Below are positions 34,386-43,645 of a stretch of 50,706 nt of DNA, piece by piece. The notes below the pieces were generated by a model, which was not told where the DNA came from, made no database searches, and was given only the letters and a program-made list of their open reading frames with translations. Numbering within the stretch: the stretch's first letter is position 1; each line of letters opens with the position of its first letter. Both the position numbers and the translations under genes were made by a program. The DNA lies in NCBI GenBank assembly GCA_017961325.1, contig JAGCXM010000032.1, positions 1-50,706 of the forward strand, read 5' to 3'. This stretch comes from a bacterium (GTDB lineage: Bacteria > UBP6 > UBA1177).

Positions 34386-35405
34386 ATGATGAAGGAAAAG
34401 ATAGAGGCTCTGAAAGAGAATTTCAATGCGAAAATAAGCGAAATCAGCAAAAAAGATGCTTTGGAACAGCTTCGTGTCGCTATTCTCGGCAAAAAAGGGG
34501 AATTTACGGCTCTGATGAAGGATATGAAAGATCTTAAGGCTGAAGCGAGAAAGGAGATCGGTCAGCTCATCAACAACGTGAAAAACGATTTTGAAGCGGC
34601 AATCGCAAGAAAGGCGAAAGAACTCGAAGAGGCTGAAATCGCGGCGAAAGTCGAGAACGAATGGAGCGACATTTCGTGGCCTGAAGTACCGGTTCAGGGT
34701 TCGATCCACCCGATTTCGATCGTCAGAAAAGAACTTGAAGACCTCTTCATTTCGATGGGTTTCGACATTCTGGACGGTCCCGAAATGGAAGAAGAATACT
34801 ATAATTTCAATGCGCTCAACATTCCGGAAGACCATCCGGCGAGAGATTCGCAGGACACTTTCTGGCTCAAGAACGGAAAACTTCTCCGCAGCCAGACTTC
34901 GCCTGTCCAGATCCGCGGAATGCTTGCAAAGAAGCCTCCCATCAAATTCGTCTGTCCCGGGAAAACCTATCGTAATGAGGCTGTTGACGCGAGCCACGAA
35001 CATTCGTTCCATCAGTGCGAAGGTCTCGTCGTTGACAAGGGAATTACTGTTTCGCACCTTATTTTCACGCTGAAGCAGATCATTTCGAGCATTTTCGGCG
35101 AGGAGGTCGAAATCAGACTCAGACCTTCGTTCTTTCCTTTCGTCGAACCCGGTTTCGAGCTTGATTTCAAATGCAGAATCTGCAAGGGAAAAGGGTGCAG
35201 CGTATGCAAGCAGACCGGCTGGATAGAATATCTCGGCTGCGGCATGATCCATCCGCAGGTTTTGAAAAACTGCGGGATAGATCCTGAAATTTATTCAGGT
35301 TTCGCATTCGGCGGCGGTATCGAAAGACTTACGATGATGAAATACGGCATCGATGACATCCGCCATTTCCATGCGGGCGATCTGCGTTTCCTTAAACAAT
35401 TCTAA
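34386..35405 (+). CDS. pheS: Phenylalanyl-tRNA synthetase alpha subunit
   Basis: 339 residues, standard length. An N-terminal coiled-coil arm binds tRNA (about 1-85). Class II core: motif 2 with KTYRNEAVDASHEHSFHQ (about 198-215) and the phenylalanine pocket FRPSFFPF-like segment RLRPSFFPFVEPG. Motif 3 is FAFGGGIERLTMMKYGI near the C-terminus. AGGTGG lies 5 nt before the ATG at 34386 and 8 nt before a second ATG at 34389; either could be used. The beta subunit gene pheT, normally adjacent, is absent, and hprK follows after 16 nt. Confidence 0.97.
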   Translation: MMKEKIEALKENFNAKISEISKKDALEQLRVAILGKKGEFTALMKDMKDLKAEARKEIGQLINNVKNDFEAAIARKAKELEEAEIAAKVENEWSDISWPEVPVQGSIHPISIVRKELEDLFISMGFDILDGPEMEEEYYNFNALNIPEDHPARDSQDTFWLKNGKLLRSQTSPVQIRGMLAKKPPIKFVCPGKTYRNEAVDASHEHSFHQCEGLVVDKGITVSHLIFTLKQIISSIFGEEVEIRLRPSFFPFVEPGFELDFKCRICKGKGCSVCKQTGWIEYLGCGMIHPQVLKNCGIDPEIYSGFAFGGGIERLTMMKYGIDDIRHFHAGDLRFLKQF

Positions 35406-35421
35406 CTGATTTTTATAAATT

Positions 35422-36378
35422 ATGCCGAAGACAGTTTTTTACACGCTTTACGATCTGCTGAAAAATACTCAGCTCGAACTTTCGCTTGAAAACATGAGCG
35501 AAGAGGAGATGAAAAAAATCGAACTTACCGAGAGCAAGGTTCAGGTCGTGGGACTTTCGATTGCCGGTTTCGTAGCGTATCTCTACAAAAACAGGATTCA
35601 GCTTTTCGGAAAAAGCGAAAACGACTATCTGCGGACTCTGCCGATGGAGGAACAGCTTCGTAAAACCGAGACTTTTCTTAAAGAAAAACCGATACTTGTG
35701 ATTTTTACACATCCCGAAAAGCCGACCGATTACTTCAAGGAGACGGCTCGGAAGTACAACGTTCCGCTGATGTCGACGACGATGATTTCAAGCGTTTTCA
35801 CAGACTATATCCGCGACATTCTGAATACCGCGCTCGCGCCGACGGTTTCGCTTCACGCGCAGCTTATCGATGTTCTGAGCGTAGGAATGCTGATTATGGG
35901 TGAAAGCGGAGTCGGAAAAAGCGAGACGAGCCTTGATCTCGTCATGCGCGGACACAAACTTATCGCCGACGATTTCGTCGAAATCAGAAGACTTTCACCG
36001 AACAGGCTTATAGGCAGCTGCAACGAAATAGGAAGGAATTTCATAGAAATCCGCGGAATCGGTCTGGTTGATCTGCAGCAGATGTTCGGAATCACTTCGG
36101 TAGCTCCAGAAAAGGAGATCGACTGCGTAGTCCGCCTTGTTTCGTGGGATGACATCCATAATTTCGACTACGAGCGGGTCGGCGACAAGATAAACTATTA
36201 CGAAATTCTTGGAATAAAAAAGGCGTATTACATCATTCCTGTGCGAAACGGATCAAACCTGAGTTCGCTCATGGAGGCGATAGCAAGAGACTATCTCCTC
36301 AAGAAAATGGGTTTTTTCGCGGCGCAGGAGATGGAAAAACGGCTTGACGACAAACTTAAAGGATTAATGGGGAAATGA
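35422..36378 (+). CDS. hprK: HPr kinase/phosphorylase
   Basis: 318 residues. The C-terminal kinase has Walker A GESGVGKS (160-167), catalytic H145 (VSLHAQLIDV), the IADDFVEI segment and the family signature EIRGIGLVDLQQMFG (209-223). The N-terminal domain is about 1-130. It phosphorylates HPr at Ser46 and reverses the reaction with phosphate, coupling carbon state to PTS activity. The stop overlaps the EIIA start (ATGA). HPr, encoded two genes downstream, has the target Ser46, so the pair should work together. Confidence 0.96.
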   Translation: MPKTVFYTLYDLLKNTQLELSLENMSEEEMKKIELTESKVQVVGLSIAGFVAYLYKNRIQLFGKSENDYLRTLPMEEQLRKTETFLKEKPILVIFTHPEKPTDYFKETARKYNVPLMSTTMISSVFTDYIRDILNTALAPTVSLHAQLIDVLSVGMLIMGESGVGKSETSLDLVMRGHKLIADDFVEIRRLSPNRLIGSCNEIGRNFIEIRGIGLVDLQQMFGITSVAPEKEIDCVVRLVSWDDIHNFDYERVGDKINYYEILGIKKAYYIIPVRNGSNLSSLMEAIARDYLLKKMGFFAAQEMEKRLDDKLKGLMGK

Positions 36379-36809
36379 TCATGTATTCTTTTGTTTTTAT
36401 CACGCACGGTGAACTCGGGAATACGCTTCTCGACATAGCTTCGCGAATAATGGATATCGATGTATCCGACAGAACGGGATTCTTTTCCATCGATTTTTCG
36501 ATGACTGCCGAACTCGACGGAATGAAGGCCAATCTGGAGAAAACGATTGACGCATTTCTGGAAAAAGGACATAAAGTGATAATTCTTGTCGATCTTTTCG
36601 GCGGGAGCCCCTCGAACATCGCCCTTTCGCTTGCTAAAAAAGATGACGTCGACGTTATTTCGGGCGTGAACCTCTCAATGGTGATGTATGCTCTCGAGCA
36701 CCGCGACGACGATACTGACCTTGAAACTACGGTTGACGGAATAATCCGCAGCGCGCGTCAGAACATAACTGGAGCGAAACAACTTCTCAAAAAAAGAGAA
36801 TTAAAATGA
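36375..36809 (+). CDS. PTS EIIA, mannose family
   Basis: 144 residues with the phosphorylatable H11 in FITHGELGNTLL and the conserved VDLFGGSPSNIA loop (about 75-86). The mannose-type EIIA accepts phosphate from HPr. No EIIB, EIIC or EIID gene is adjacent, so its role is more likely regulatory than transport (inference). It overlaps hprK by 4 nt and ptsH by 4 nt. Confidence 0.92.
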   Translation: MIMYSFVFITHGELGNTLLDIASRIMDIDVSDRTGFFSIDFSMTAELDGMKANLEKTIDAFLEKGHKVIILVDLFGGSPSNIALSLAKKDDVDVISGVNLSMVMYALEHRDDDTDLETTVDGIIRSARQNITGAKQLLKKRELK

Positions 36810-37072
36810 AAGAAGCTGAAATCACTATAAAAAATAAACTCGGAATGCACGCAAGAGCGGCAAGTCTTTTCGTGAAGACTGCAGAAAAATTCAAATGCGC
36901 TGTCGAAATGGAAAAGGACGGCATAAACGTTAATGCGAAAAGCATAATGGGCATTCTCATGCTTGCGGCTCCGCTCGGCTCTACTCTGAAAATACGCACG
37001 AACGGTGAATCGGAAGAGGAGTGTCTTGCGGCACTGACAGAGCTTGTAAACAACAAATTCGGGGAAGAATAA
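36806..37072 (+). CDS. ptsH: Phosphocarrier protein HPr
   Basis: 88 residues. Active H15 lies in GMHARAA and regulatory S46 in AKSIMGIL; both sites are intact, matching the presence of ptsI and hprK in the same operon. It passes phosphate from EI to EIIA, and Ser46 phosphorylation by HprK would slow this. The stop is immediately followed by the ptsI start. Confidence 0.97.
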   Translation: MKEAEITIKNKLGMHARAASLFVKTAEKFKCAVEMEKDGINVNAKSIMGILMLAAPLGSTLKIRTNGESEEECLAALTELVNNKFGEE

Positions 37073-38821
37073 TTGCGGGAACGGCTTGAACTTCAGGGTG
37101 AAAAAGTCTGCGGCGGAATCGGTGCCGGCAAACTTTTCTTCATTGACCGCAAGTATTCAAAAATTCCCCACCTTGACAGAAGCGAAGAAGAAATTCCAAA
37201 TGAAATCCGGCGTTTTGACGTTGCTGTAAAAAACGCTGAAGCTGAACTCAACAATATTCTGTCGCAGCAGAATATCGGAACGGAAACGGCCTCGATTCTC
37301 GAAGCTCACAAAATGATGCTTACCGATCCGACTCTCTCGGAAATGGTCGGAAGCATGATCAGGGAAAGCAGGATCAATGCCGAATGGGCTGTTCTGGGAG
37401 TTTTCGACAGGCTGATTTCGGTTCTTGACCAGAACACGACAGATTATTATGTGAAGGCGAAGATCGCCGACTGGGAAGTCATCCGCGACAAGCTGATTTC
37501 AGAGCTTACGGGAGGTTCGCACTCGGTTCTGAACAGGCTTCCAGACAACGATTTTATTGTCTGCGCCAAAAATCTGACGGTTGACGAGCTGCACACCATT
37601 TCGCAGAACCGGCATGTCAAAGGGATAGTTCTCGAATCTCCCGGCGGTGTCAGCCATCTCACGATGGTGCTGCGTTCGCTCGAAATTCCGGCAGTCATGG
37701 GCGTTCAGAATCTTATCCATCTGCTTGATTACGGCGACATGCTGATTGTGAACGGCTTCAAAGGCAGTGTGGTTCTCCGTCCTACGCAGGATGAAATTGC
37801 GACGGCGTTCAGGAAAGCCGAGGAATTTAAAAGCTATTTCGCCCGTTTTCTTGAAGATATAGAAACTCCTTCGATATCGCGAGATGCCCGTCAGCTAAAG
37901 GTCGGCGGCAACATCGACCAGATAGGTGAGGTCGATTTCGTCAAAAAATACGGCGGCGAGTTCATCGGGCTTTTCAGAACCGAACTCATGTTCCCGAAAG
38001 ACGGCGAAATCCCGTCGGAAGAGACCAATTACGATGTTTATTATCAGGTGCTTCACCGTGCGCTGCCGCTTCGTGCGACAATAAGGATCTTCGATTTCGG
38101 CGAGGACAAAAGCGGCGCGATAGTGACGAAAGGTTTCATGGGAATGCGCGGGATCAGGCTCTGCAAAGGGCGTCCTGATGTTTTCATCCCGCAGATCCGC
38201 GCCCTCGTCCGTGCAGCGAAACTAGGTAACCTCAACATTCTTCTTCCATTCGTCAGTACGACTCACGAAGTCGACGGTTTCAAGGAACTTTTGTTCAGAA
38301 CAGCAGAAGATATGGGGCTTTCCGAAAATCTCAAAAATACTAAAATAGGTGCGATGATCGAAGTTCCGGCATCGGTATTCATCATTGAAAAAATCGCAGA
38401 CGAAGTTGATTTCTTCAGTATCGGAACGAACGATCTGATTCAATATCTGATGGCTGTCGAAAGGAAGGATCAGTTTTCTTCAGACTATTTTTCATATTAT
38501 CATCCAGCTGTAATCCGAGTCATAAACCAGATTGTCTCAGTCGCGAAAGCGAAAAACAAACCTGTCAACATCTGCGGCGAAATGGCGAGCGACCCTTATC
38601 TGCCGCTTATGTTTCTGGCGATGGGAATTGACGCGCTCAGCATGAATCCGGCATCGATTCCGATTATAAAAAAGATAATAAAATGCGGTTATCTGCATGA
38701 AGGCGAAGAGATTCTTAATCTGCTTCTGAATGCGAAAGACCGTGATGAAGTTATTGCTGTGCTTAAACGCTGCATGATTGACAAGTATCCGAATATATTT
38801 AAGAAAGAATGGAATTACTGA
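37073..38821 (+). CDS. ptsI: Phosphoenolpyruvate-protein phosphotransferase (enzyme I)
   Basis: 582 residues starting at TTG 37073, directly after the ptsH stop; GGGGAAG at the end of ptsH serves as ribosome binding site. HPr-binding and swivel domain with phospho-H195 (SPGGVSHLTMVLRS). PEP-binding barrel with GLFRTELMF, MGMRGIRLC and the catalytic FFSIGTNDLIQYLMA. The cysteine in NICGEMASDP is also present. It starts the PTS phosphate relay with PEP. It overlaps the next gene by 13 nt. Confidence 0.96.
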   Translation: MRERLELQGEKVCGGIGAGKLFFIDRKYSKIPHLDRSEEEIPNEIRRFDVAVKNAEAELNNILSQQNIGTETASILEAHKMMLTDPTLSEMVGSMIRESRINAEWAVLGVFDRLISVLDQNTTDYYVKAKIADWEVIRDKLISELTGGSHSVLNRLPDNDFIVCAKNLTVDELHTISQNRHVKGIVLESPGGVSHLTMVLRSLEIPAVMGVQNLIHLLDYGDMLIVNGFKGSVVLRPTQDEIATAFRKAEEFKSYFARFLEDIETPSISRDARQLKVGGNIDQIGEVDFVKKYGGEFIGLFRTELMFPKDGEIPSEETNYDVYYQVLHRALPLRATIRIFDFGEDKSGAIVTKGFMGMRGIRLCKGRPDVFIPQIRALVRAAKLGNLNILLPFVSTTHEVDGFKELLFRTAEDMGLSENLKNTKIGAMIEVPASVFIIEKIADEVDFFSIGTNDLIQYLMAVERKDQFSSDYFSYYHPAVIRVINQIVSVAKAKNKPVNICGEMASDPYLPLMFLAMGIDALSMNPASIPIIKKIIKCGYLHEGEEILNLLLNAKDRDEVIAVLKRCMIDKYPNIFKKEWNY

Positions 38822-40380
38822 TTAAAAGAATAGTGTTTTTCCTATTTTGCGCGGCGATTTTTTTCGTCTGCTGCAACAAAAGCGAAAAAGTCGGAAAAGA
38901 AAATTCGCCTGATTTTTACGAACTCTGTTTCTACTTTTCAAAACTGCCGTCAAAAACTGAGGAAAGCGATGTTAAAGCCGCTTCCGAAATTTATTCCGCT
39001 TTTCTGAAGGAGAACGGCGTTTCGGTTTTTGAAAAAAAGTCATCACTTTTGAAAAGTTGTTATTTTTTAGATAAAGAACCAATAATTCCAAATGGTTACT
39101 TGAAAGATGCCGGAAACGGAATTGCCGGATATATTCTCAAAGCTTTTTTCAACAGGGAAAATTCGTCGCTTTACGTCATAAAAAATTCGGGAAAAATGAT
39201 AAAAAAAATCGATGACGGAATTACTTTGGAAAGGAAAATTCATGCTGCCGAAGCAATTGACGAAGGGCTTGAAATAAGCGGTTTTGAACCTGAAATCATC
39301 CGTTTTTCTCACTATTTGGATAATCTGGAGATAAAAAACAGTTTGGGTTTGAACCGGGAAAACAAGATTTTGCTGAGTATTCCGGCCGATCTGCATGGGC
39401 GTTGGAGAATCGCACTGTTTCTTTATGAAACCATTGATTTTGAAAACATCGTGAAGCCGGAACCTGGCGATTTCGCGATTTTCACACTTTCAGGTGACGG
39501 AACTTCCGAAACAAACATCAGAAAAAGCGGCTGGCGGAAGGAAAATCCGGGAAAAACAGCGGCTGAAAAAGAAAAAAATGCGATACTTTTCAAGTCGGGA
39601 GCCGTAAATCTTCCTTTCAGCGGGGAAGTTGCGCTGAAATATCTCTATTCGCTTGCATTAGCTCACCGTCTGACTTTTGAAAACGGTTTCGCCTACTCGC
39701 CGAACTTTCAATATTCGTCAGTAAATCCGCAGCTTTATCTTTTTTCAGGCAGACTCGGATTTTCAGGCTCTGTTCCTGATGCGGAACATCTTTTCATGTG
39801 GATTCTCTCTTCGGAAAGGCAGCTTGAAACCTATCCGGATACCCTTTATGCAAACCTTCTTGCGCTCAAGATGGCGAAAAAACTTGTTTTCGGTGACAGG
39901 ACTTTTTTGGGCGGCAAGAATTTGGAAAATAAAAATTTATATATCGATTTTGAAACTGTCAGAAACTCGTTTTTCAGTTCCGAAAATGTTTCTGTCTCAG
40001 GTGAAGCACCTGAAAATATTTACCTTTTTTCAGGCGGCACGACAAAAGAGACGGCAGAACCCGCCGATATTTCGGAAATTTCAGCTTTCAGGGCGCTGTT
40101 CGGCAACCCGGAAATCAGCAGTTACTCGATAGTCACTTTTGCCGTAAGAAGCAGAAAAACAACTGAAATTATTAATAAAATTGAAAAATCGCTTTCGGAA
40201 AAGGGTTTCGAGGTAATACACAGGATCGAAGAAAATCTTCAAGGCGGCGATGCATGGGGCGCAGTTTCGGTCAGAACTGAAATTGCTAATGAAAACAAAT
40301 TGTTGTCGCTTTACGAAAAAAAATATAAACTAATGGATGGAACACTTTCTTTCGGAGTTTACCGTGTCTCAGAAGAGTAG
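38809..40380 (+). CDS. Putative lipoprotein of unknown function
   Basis: 523 residues. The N-terminal hydrophobic stretch (about 8-21) ends in FFVCC, a plausible lipobox with lipidation at C21 or C22. The rest is a soluble, presumably periplasmic protein without transmembrane segments, rich in Phe/Tyr and Glu/Lys; I recognise no family. ATG 38809 lies inside ptsI (13-nt overlap) and the 3' end overlaps ftsK by 17 nt, so it is translationally tied to both. Position between the PTS and ftsK gives no functional hint. Confidence 0.7.
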   Translation: MELLIKRIVFFLFCAAIFFVCCNKSEKVGKENSPDFYELCFYFSKLPSKTEESDVKAASEIYSAFLKENGVSVFEKKSSLLKSCYFLDKEPIIPNGYLKDAGNGIAGYILKAFFNRENSSLYVIKNSGKMIKKIDDGITLERKIHAAEAIDEGLEISGFEPEIIRFSHYLDNLEIKNSLGLNRENKILLSIPADLHGRWRIALFLYETIDFENIVKPEPGDFAIFTLSGDGTSETNIRKSGWRKENPGKTAAEKEKNAILFKSGAVNLPFSGEVALKYLYSLALAHRLTFENGFAYSPNFQYSSVNPQLYLFSGRLGFSGSVPDAEHLFMWILSSERQLETYPDTLYANLLALKMAKKLVFGDRTFLGGKNLENKNLYIDFETVRNSFFSSENVSVSGEAPENIYLFSGGTTKETAEPADISEISAFRALFGNPEISSYSIVTFAVRSRKTTEIINKIEKSLSEKGFEVIHRIEENLQGGDAWGAVSVRTEIANENKLLSLYEKKYKLMDGTLSFGVYRVSEE

Positions 40381-42751
40381 AACGAACAAGAATTCAGATA
40401 CATTAAAACCCAGAAACGGACAGAAAAACAAGGCCGGAGAGGTGAAAAGCGTCTGCGCCGGTGAAATCGTCACCTGTCTGCTTGCGCTTCCCACGGTTTT
40501 CGTGCTGATTTCGCTTACAACCTACTATTACAGATTTTTTTCCGATGTAAAAAACATTCATGACGACTTTTTTACCGGTTCTCTCGGTTACGGCTGCGCC
40601 AGAATTTTCGATAATTTCTTCGGAATCTTTTCGTTCTATATTCCTTTGGCGGTTATAGCGTTCGTTATCATGTTCTTTCTTAAACGGAAACTTTGGAAAC
40701 ACATTCTGCTGAACATGGTGAATTTTATAGTGCTGGTCTCGTTTTCGTCAATGATAATCGATACTTATTCTTTAAATAAAACAAACTGGACCGGTCACGC
40801 GCTTTATCAGGATTTTCTGGAAAGATACATCGGAAGAACCGGCTTTATCCTTTTTTTCGTCTGCTGGGCGGTACTTTTCATTATTCTTGCTTTTCATGTA
40901 AGTTTTGTGAAGCTGTGTGCAGGGATTTCACTTGCCTTGAAAAAGTATTTCTCAATGAATTCAACCGTTTCAGAGGTTGATGAAACTGAAAAAACAAAAG
41001 AAGAACCGGAACATTCCAATTCCAACTACATAGATTTGAGTGCTGTTTCAAAAGAAATTGCGCAGGAGGAGGTTGCATCAGTTTCTGAGGTAGGAATTCC
41101 GTTGCCGGAAGAGTTCGATAACGAAAATACTGAAGAAGAAAACCTCAGCGTAGAAGAAACCGCCGAAAAAGAAATTCATGAAGAAACTGCTGAAAATATT
41201 GAAGAAATCGAACAAAATCAGACCGGTGACGAAATAGAAGTCAAAACCAGCGACATAAATGAAGCAAAAACCAATGCGACTGTGCTTAGAAAGCTGAAGG
41301 ATTACCATCTTCCGCCTCTTTCGCTTCTGGCAACCGGTGAAAATCTTGAAAAATCGGAGAAAAGGGAGCGTGAAGTCGCCGAGACATGCCGCATTATCGC
41401 CAGAAAACTGGGAGAACACAGGATAAAGGTCGAAGTCAAGGGGGCGACGATCGGTCCTCTGGTAACCATGTATGAAATCGAGCTCGGCGAAGGGGTGAAA
41501 GTAAGTCAGGTTCTGGGAATGGAACCCGATCTGACCGTCGCGGTAAGCGGCAAAAAAGTGAGAATAGTCGGATTTATTCCCGGCAAGCCCTACATCGGCA
41601 TCGAAGTTCCGAACGATGAACGCCTTACGATCAGGCTGAAGTCGGTTCTGGAAAGTTCGACTTTTTCAAGTGCCGCTAAAAAAGGTCTGCCGATAGCTTT
41701 GGGACTTGACGTCGCCGGCAAACCTTGTGCCGCAAATCTCAATAAAATGCCTCACATTCTTGTCGCAGGAACAACCGGAAGCGGTAAATCTGTCGGCATA
41801 AACAGCTTCATAATTTCACTTCTCTACACCCTCACGCCGGATGAAGTAAAATTCATAATGATCGATCCGAAAGGAAACGAATTCAACATGTATGAAGGGA
41901 TTCCGCACATGCTTCTGCCGGTCGTCGTTGACAGCAGGAAGGCGGCAAAGGCGCTGCAGTGGGCGGTTGTCGAAATGGATAACCGTTTCAGAATCCTGGC
42001 CGAAAACAAGGTCAAGGATATCGGCGAATACAATCAGAAGGTTGAAGAAATCAATAAAAATCTGGCTTCCGAAGAGGCTTATCTCAAAAAAATGCCGTTC
42101 ATAGTCGTTGTCATCGACGAGTTTGCCGATCTGATGATGGTTGCCGGAAAAGATGTCGAAACCGCTGTCGCAAGAATTGCGCAGAAGGCGAGAGCTGTCG
42201 GAATCCATCTCATAATTGCGACACAGAAGCCGACACGGGATGTTGTTACCGGGCTTATCAAAAGCAATCTGCCGGTAAGAATTGCTTTCAAAGTCGCATC
42301 AGCCATGGATTCGAGAGTCATTCTTGATACAAACGGAGCGGAAGCGCTGCTCGGAAACGGCGATATGCTCTATATTGCGCCGGGAACTTCGATTCCGACA
42401 AGAATCCACGGCGCTTTTGTCAGCACATCTGAAATGGAGGCGGTCATCGATTTCATCAAGGAAGAGGCCGGCGGAGAAGTTCATCCTGAAGACATTCTTG
42501 AAAATTTCCTGAATGAAAGCAGCGGCGGAAGCGGTTCGGCAGGCGTCGGAGACGATTCTGAAGAGGAGCCGCTTTACAACGAAATTATTGAATTTATTAC
42601 GGAAACAGGCAAGTGCAGCGCGAGTATGCTGCAAAGGAAATTCAGCATCGGTTATAACAGGGCGGCAAGAATAGTAGACAGGCTCGAAGCCGAAGGAATC
42701 GTCAGTTCGGGTGAAGGTGCGAAACCGCGGACAGTTATAGGCAGAAAATAA
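40364..42751 (+). CDS. ftsK: DNA translocase FtsK/SpoIIIE
   Basis: 795 residues taking GTG 40364 as start (GGAG 6 nt upstream); an ATG at 40337 lies deeper in the preceding gene without a clear site. Four N-terminal TM helices (about 30-185) anchor it. A long acidic linker (about 200-300) follows. The motor has Walker A GTTGSGKS (about 468-475), FIMIDPKGNEFNMY, Walker B VVVIDEFADLM and IATQKPTRDVVTGLIK. The C-terminal gamma winged helix (MLQRKFSIGYNRAARIVDRL) reads KOPS-like sites. It pumps chromosomal DNA at the septum. Confidence 0.96.
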   Translation: MSQKSRTNKNSDTLKPRNGQKNKAGEVKSVCAGEIVTCLLALPTVFVLISLTTYYYRFFSDVKNIHDDFFTGSLGYGCARIFDNFFGIFSFYIPLAVIAFVIMFFLKRKLWKHILLNMVNFIVLVSFSSMIIDTYSLNKTNWTGHALYQDFLERYIGRTGFILFFVCWAVLFIILAFHVSFVKLCAGISLALKKYFSMNSTVSEVDETEKTKEEPEHSNSNYIDLSAVSKEIAQEEVASVSEVGIPLPEEFDNENTEEENLSVEETAEKEIHEETAENIEEIEQNQTGDEIEVKTSDINEAKTNATVLRKLKDYHLPPLSLLATGENLEKSEKREREVAETCRIIARKLGEHRIKVEVKGATIGPLVTMYEIELGEGVKVSQVLGMEPDLTVAVSGKKVRIVGFIPGKPYIGIEVPNDERLTIRLKSVLESSTFSSAAKKGLPIALGLDVAGKPCAANLNKMPHILVAGTTGSGKSVGINSFIISLLYTLTPDEVKFIMIDPKGNEFNMYEGIPHMLLPVVVDSRKAAKALQWAVVEMDNRFRILAENKVKDIGEYNQKVEEINKNLASEEAYLKKMPFIVVVIDEFADLMMVAGKDVETAVARIAQKARAVGIHLIIATQKPTRDVVTGLIKSNLPVRIAFKVASAMDSRVILDTNGAEALLGNGDMLYIAPGTSIPTRIHGAFVSTSEMEAVIDFIKEEAGGEVHPEDILENFLNESSGGSGSAGVGDDSEEEPLYNEIIEFITETGKCSASMLQRKFSIGYNRAARIVDRLEAEGIVSSGEGAKPRTVIGRK

Positions 42752-42762
42752 TGGAGTGACAA

Positions 42763-43644
42763 ATGGCTGATTTGTTTTTGAAACTTCTCAAAGCGGAAAA
42801 GGAAAACACCGAAAAATATTTGAAATTTTATCTCGATTCGCTTCATATCCCCGGAGTTTTGCACGAAGCGATGTACTACAGCCTGAGTGCCGGCGGAAAG
42901 AGACTCCGCCCGTTTCTGGCGATAGTAGTATGCGAAATGTTGGGAAAACCGCGCGAACTGATAATGCCTTATGCCTGCGCTCTTGAATTCGTTCACACTT
43001 TTTCGCTGATTCACGACGATCTTCCGGCTCTGGATAACGACGATCTCCGCCGCGGCAGACCGAGCTGTCATAAGGCTTTTCGTGAAGATATCGCGATTCT
43101 GGCGGGAGATGCGCTCAACACAGACGCTTTTTCTATTCTTTTCGAATTCGGAGAAGGCAACCTGAAAAAGGCCGGCAGATATTTTGCAAAGGCTGTCGGC
43201 GGCAGGGGTATGGTTTTGGGACAGATTTACGACTGCACGATTCCCGAAAGTGAAAGAACGACGGAAAAACTTGATTTTATAAACTATTACAAAACTTCCG
43301 AGCTTTTTATAGCTGCAACTGCCGGGGCTGCAGCATGGCTCGATGCTGATGATTCGCAGATCAATGCGTTGGAGGAGTTTGCGTCGAATGCCGGAATCGC
43401 ATTCCAGATTTCAGACGATATTCTCGATATAACTTCCACGACGGAAAAACTCGGCAAAAAAGTCGGAAGCGACGCAGCGCTCAACAAAGTGACCTATCCG
43501 ACGCTTATCGGCATTGAAAAATCGCGTGCGGCAGTTGTCGAAAGGATTGAAAAGGCGAAAGCGGCACTTTCGGCATTCGACGGAAACAGTTGGAAGAATG
43601 TTCTTGAACAGTTTGCCGACTACGTTATGGACATGGCAAAGTAA
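42763..43644 (+). CDS. ispA: Polyprenyl (farnesyl/geranylgeranyl) diphosphate synthase
   Basis: 293 residues. First aspartate-rich motif DDLPALDNDDLRRGRP (85-100) and second motif DDILD (about 222-226). It also has the GGKRLRP segment near residue 44. Length and the first motif fit the FPP synthase (IspA) group of E-type prenyltransferases. It condenses IPP with allylic diphosphates. Downstream UppS, encoded on the other strand nearby, would use FPP to make undecaprenyl diphosphate. AATGGAGTG precedes the ATG; the mlaE ATG is 1 nt beyond the stop. Confidence 0.95.
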   Translation: MADLFLKLLKAEKENTEKYLKFYLDSLHIPGVLHEAMYYSLSAGGKRLRPFLAIVVCEMLGKPRELIMPYACALEFVHTFSLIHDDLPALDNDDLRRGRPSCHKAFREDIAILAGDALNTDAFSILFEFGEGNLKKAGRYFAKAVGGRGMVLGQIYDCTIPESERTTEKLDFINYYKTSELFIAATAGAAAWLDADDSQINALEEFASNAGIAFQISDDILDITSTTEKLGKKVGSDAALNKVTYPTLIGIEKSRAAVVERIEKAKAALSAFDGNSWKNVLEQFADYVMDMAK

Positions 43645-43645
43645 T

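Noticed and set aside
34259-34537. GTG-started frame running into pheS
   Set aside because: No ribosome binding site, passes through the GC dyad and overlaps pheS out of frame; kept only as a note on possible coding remnants.
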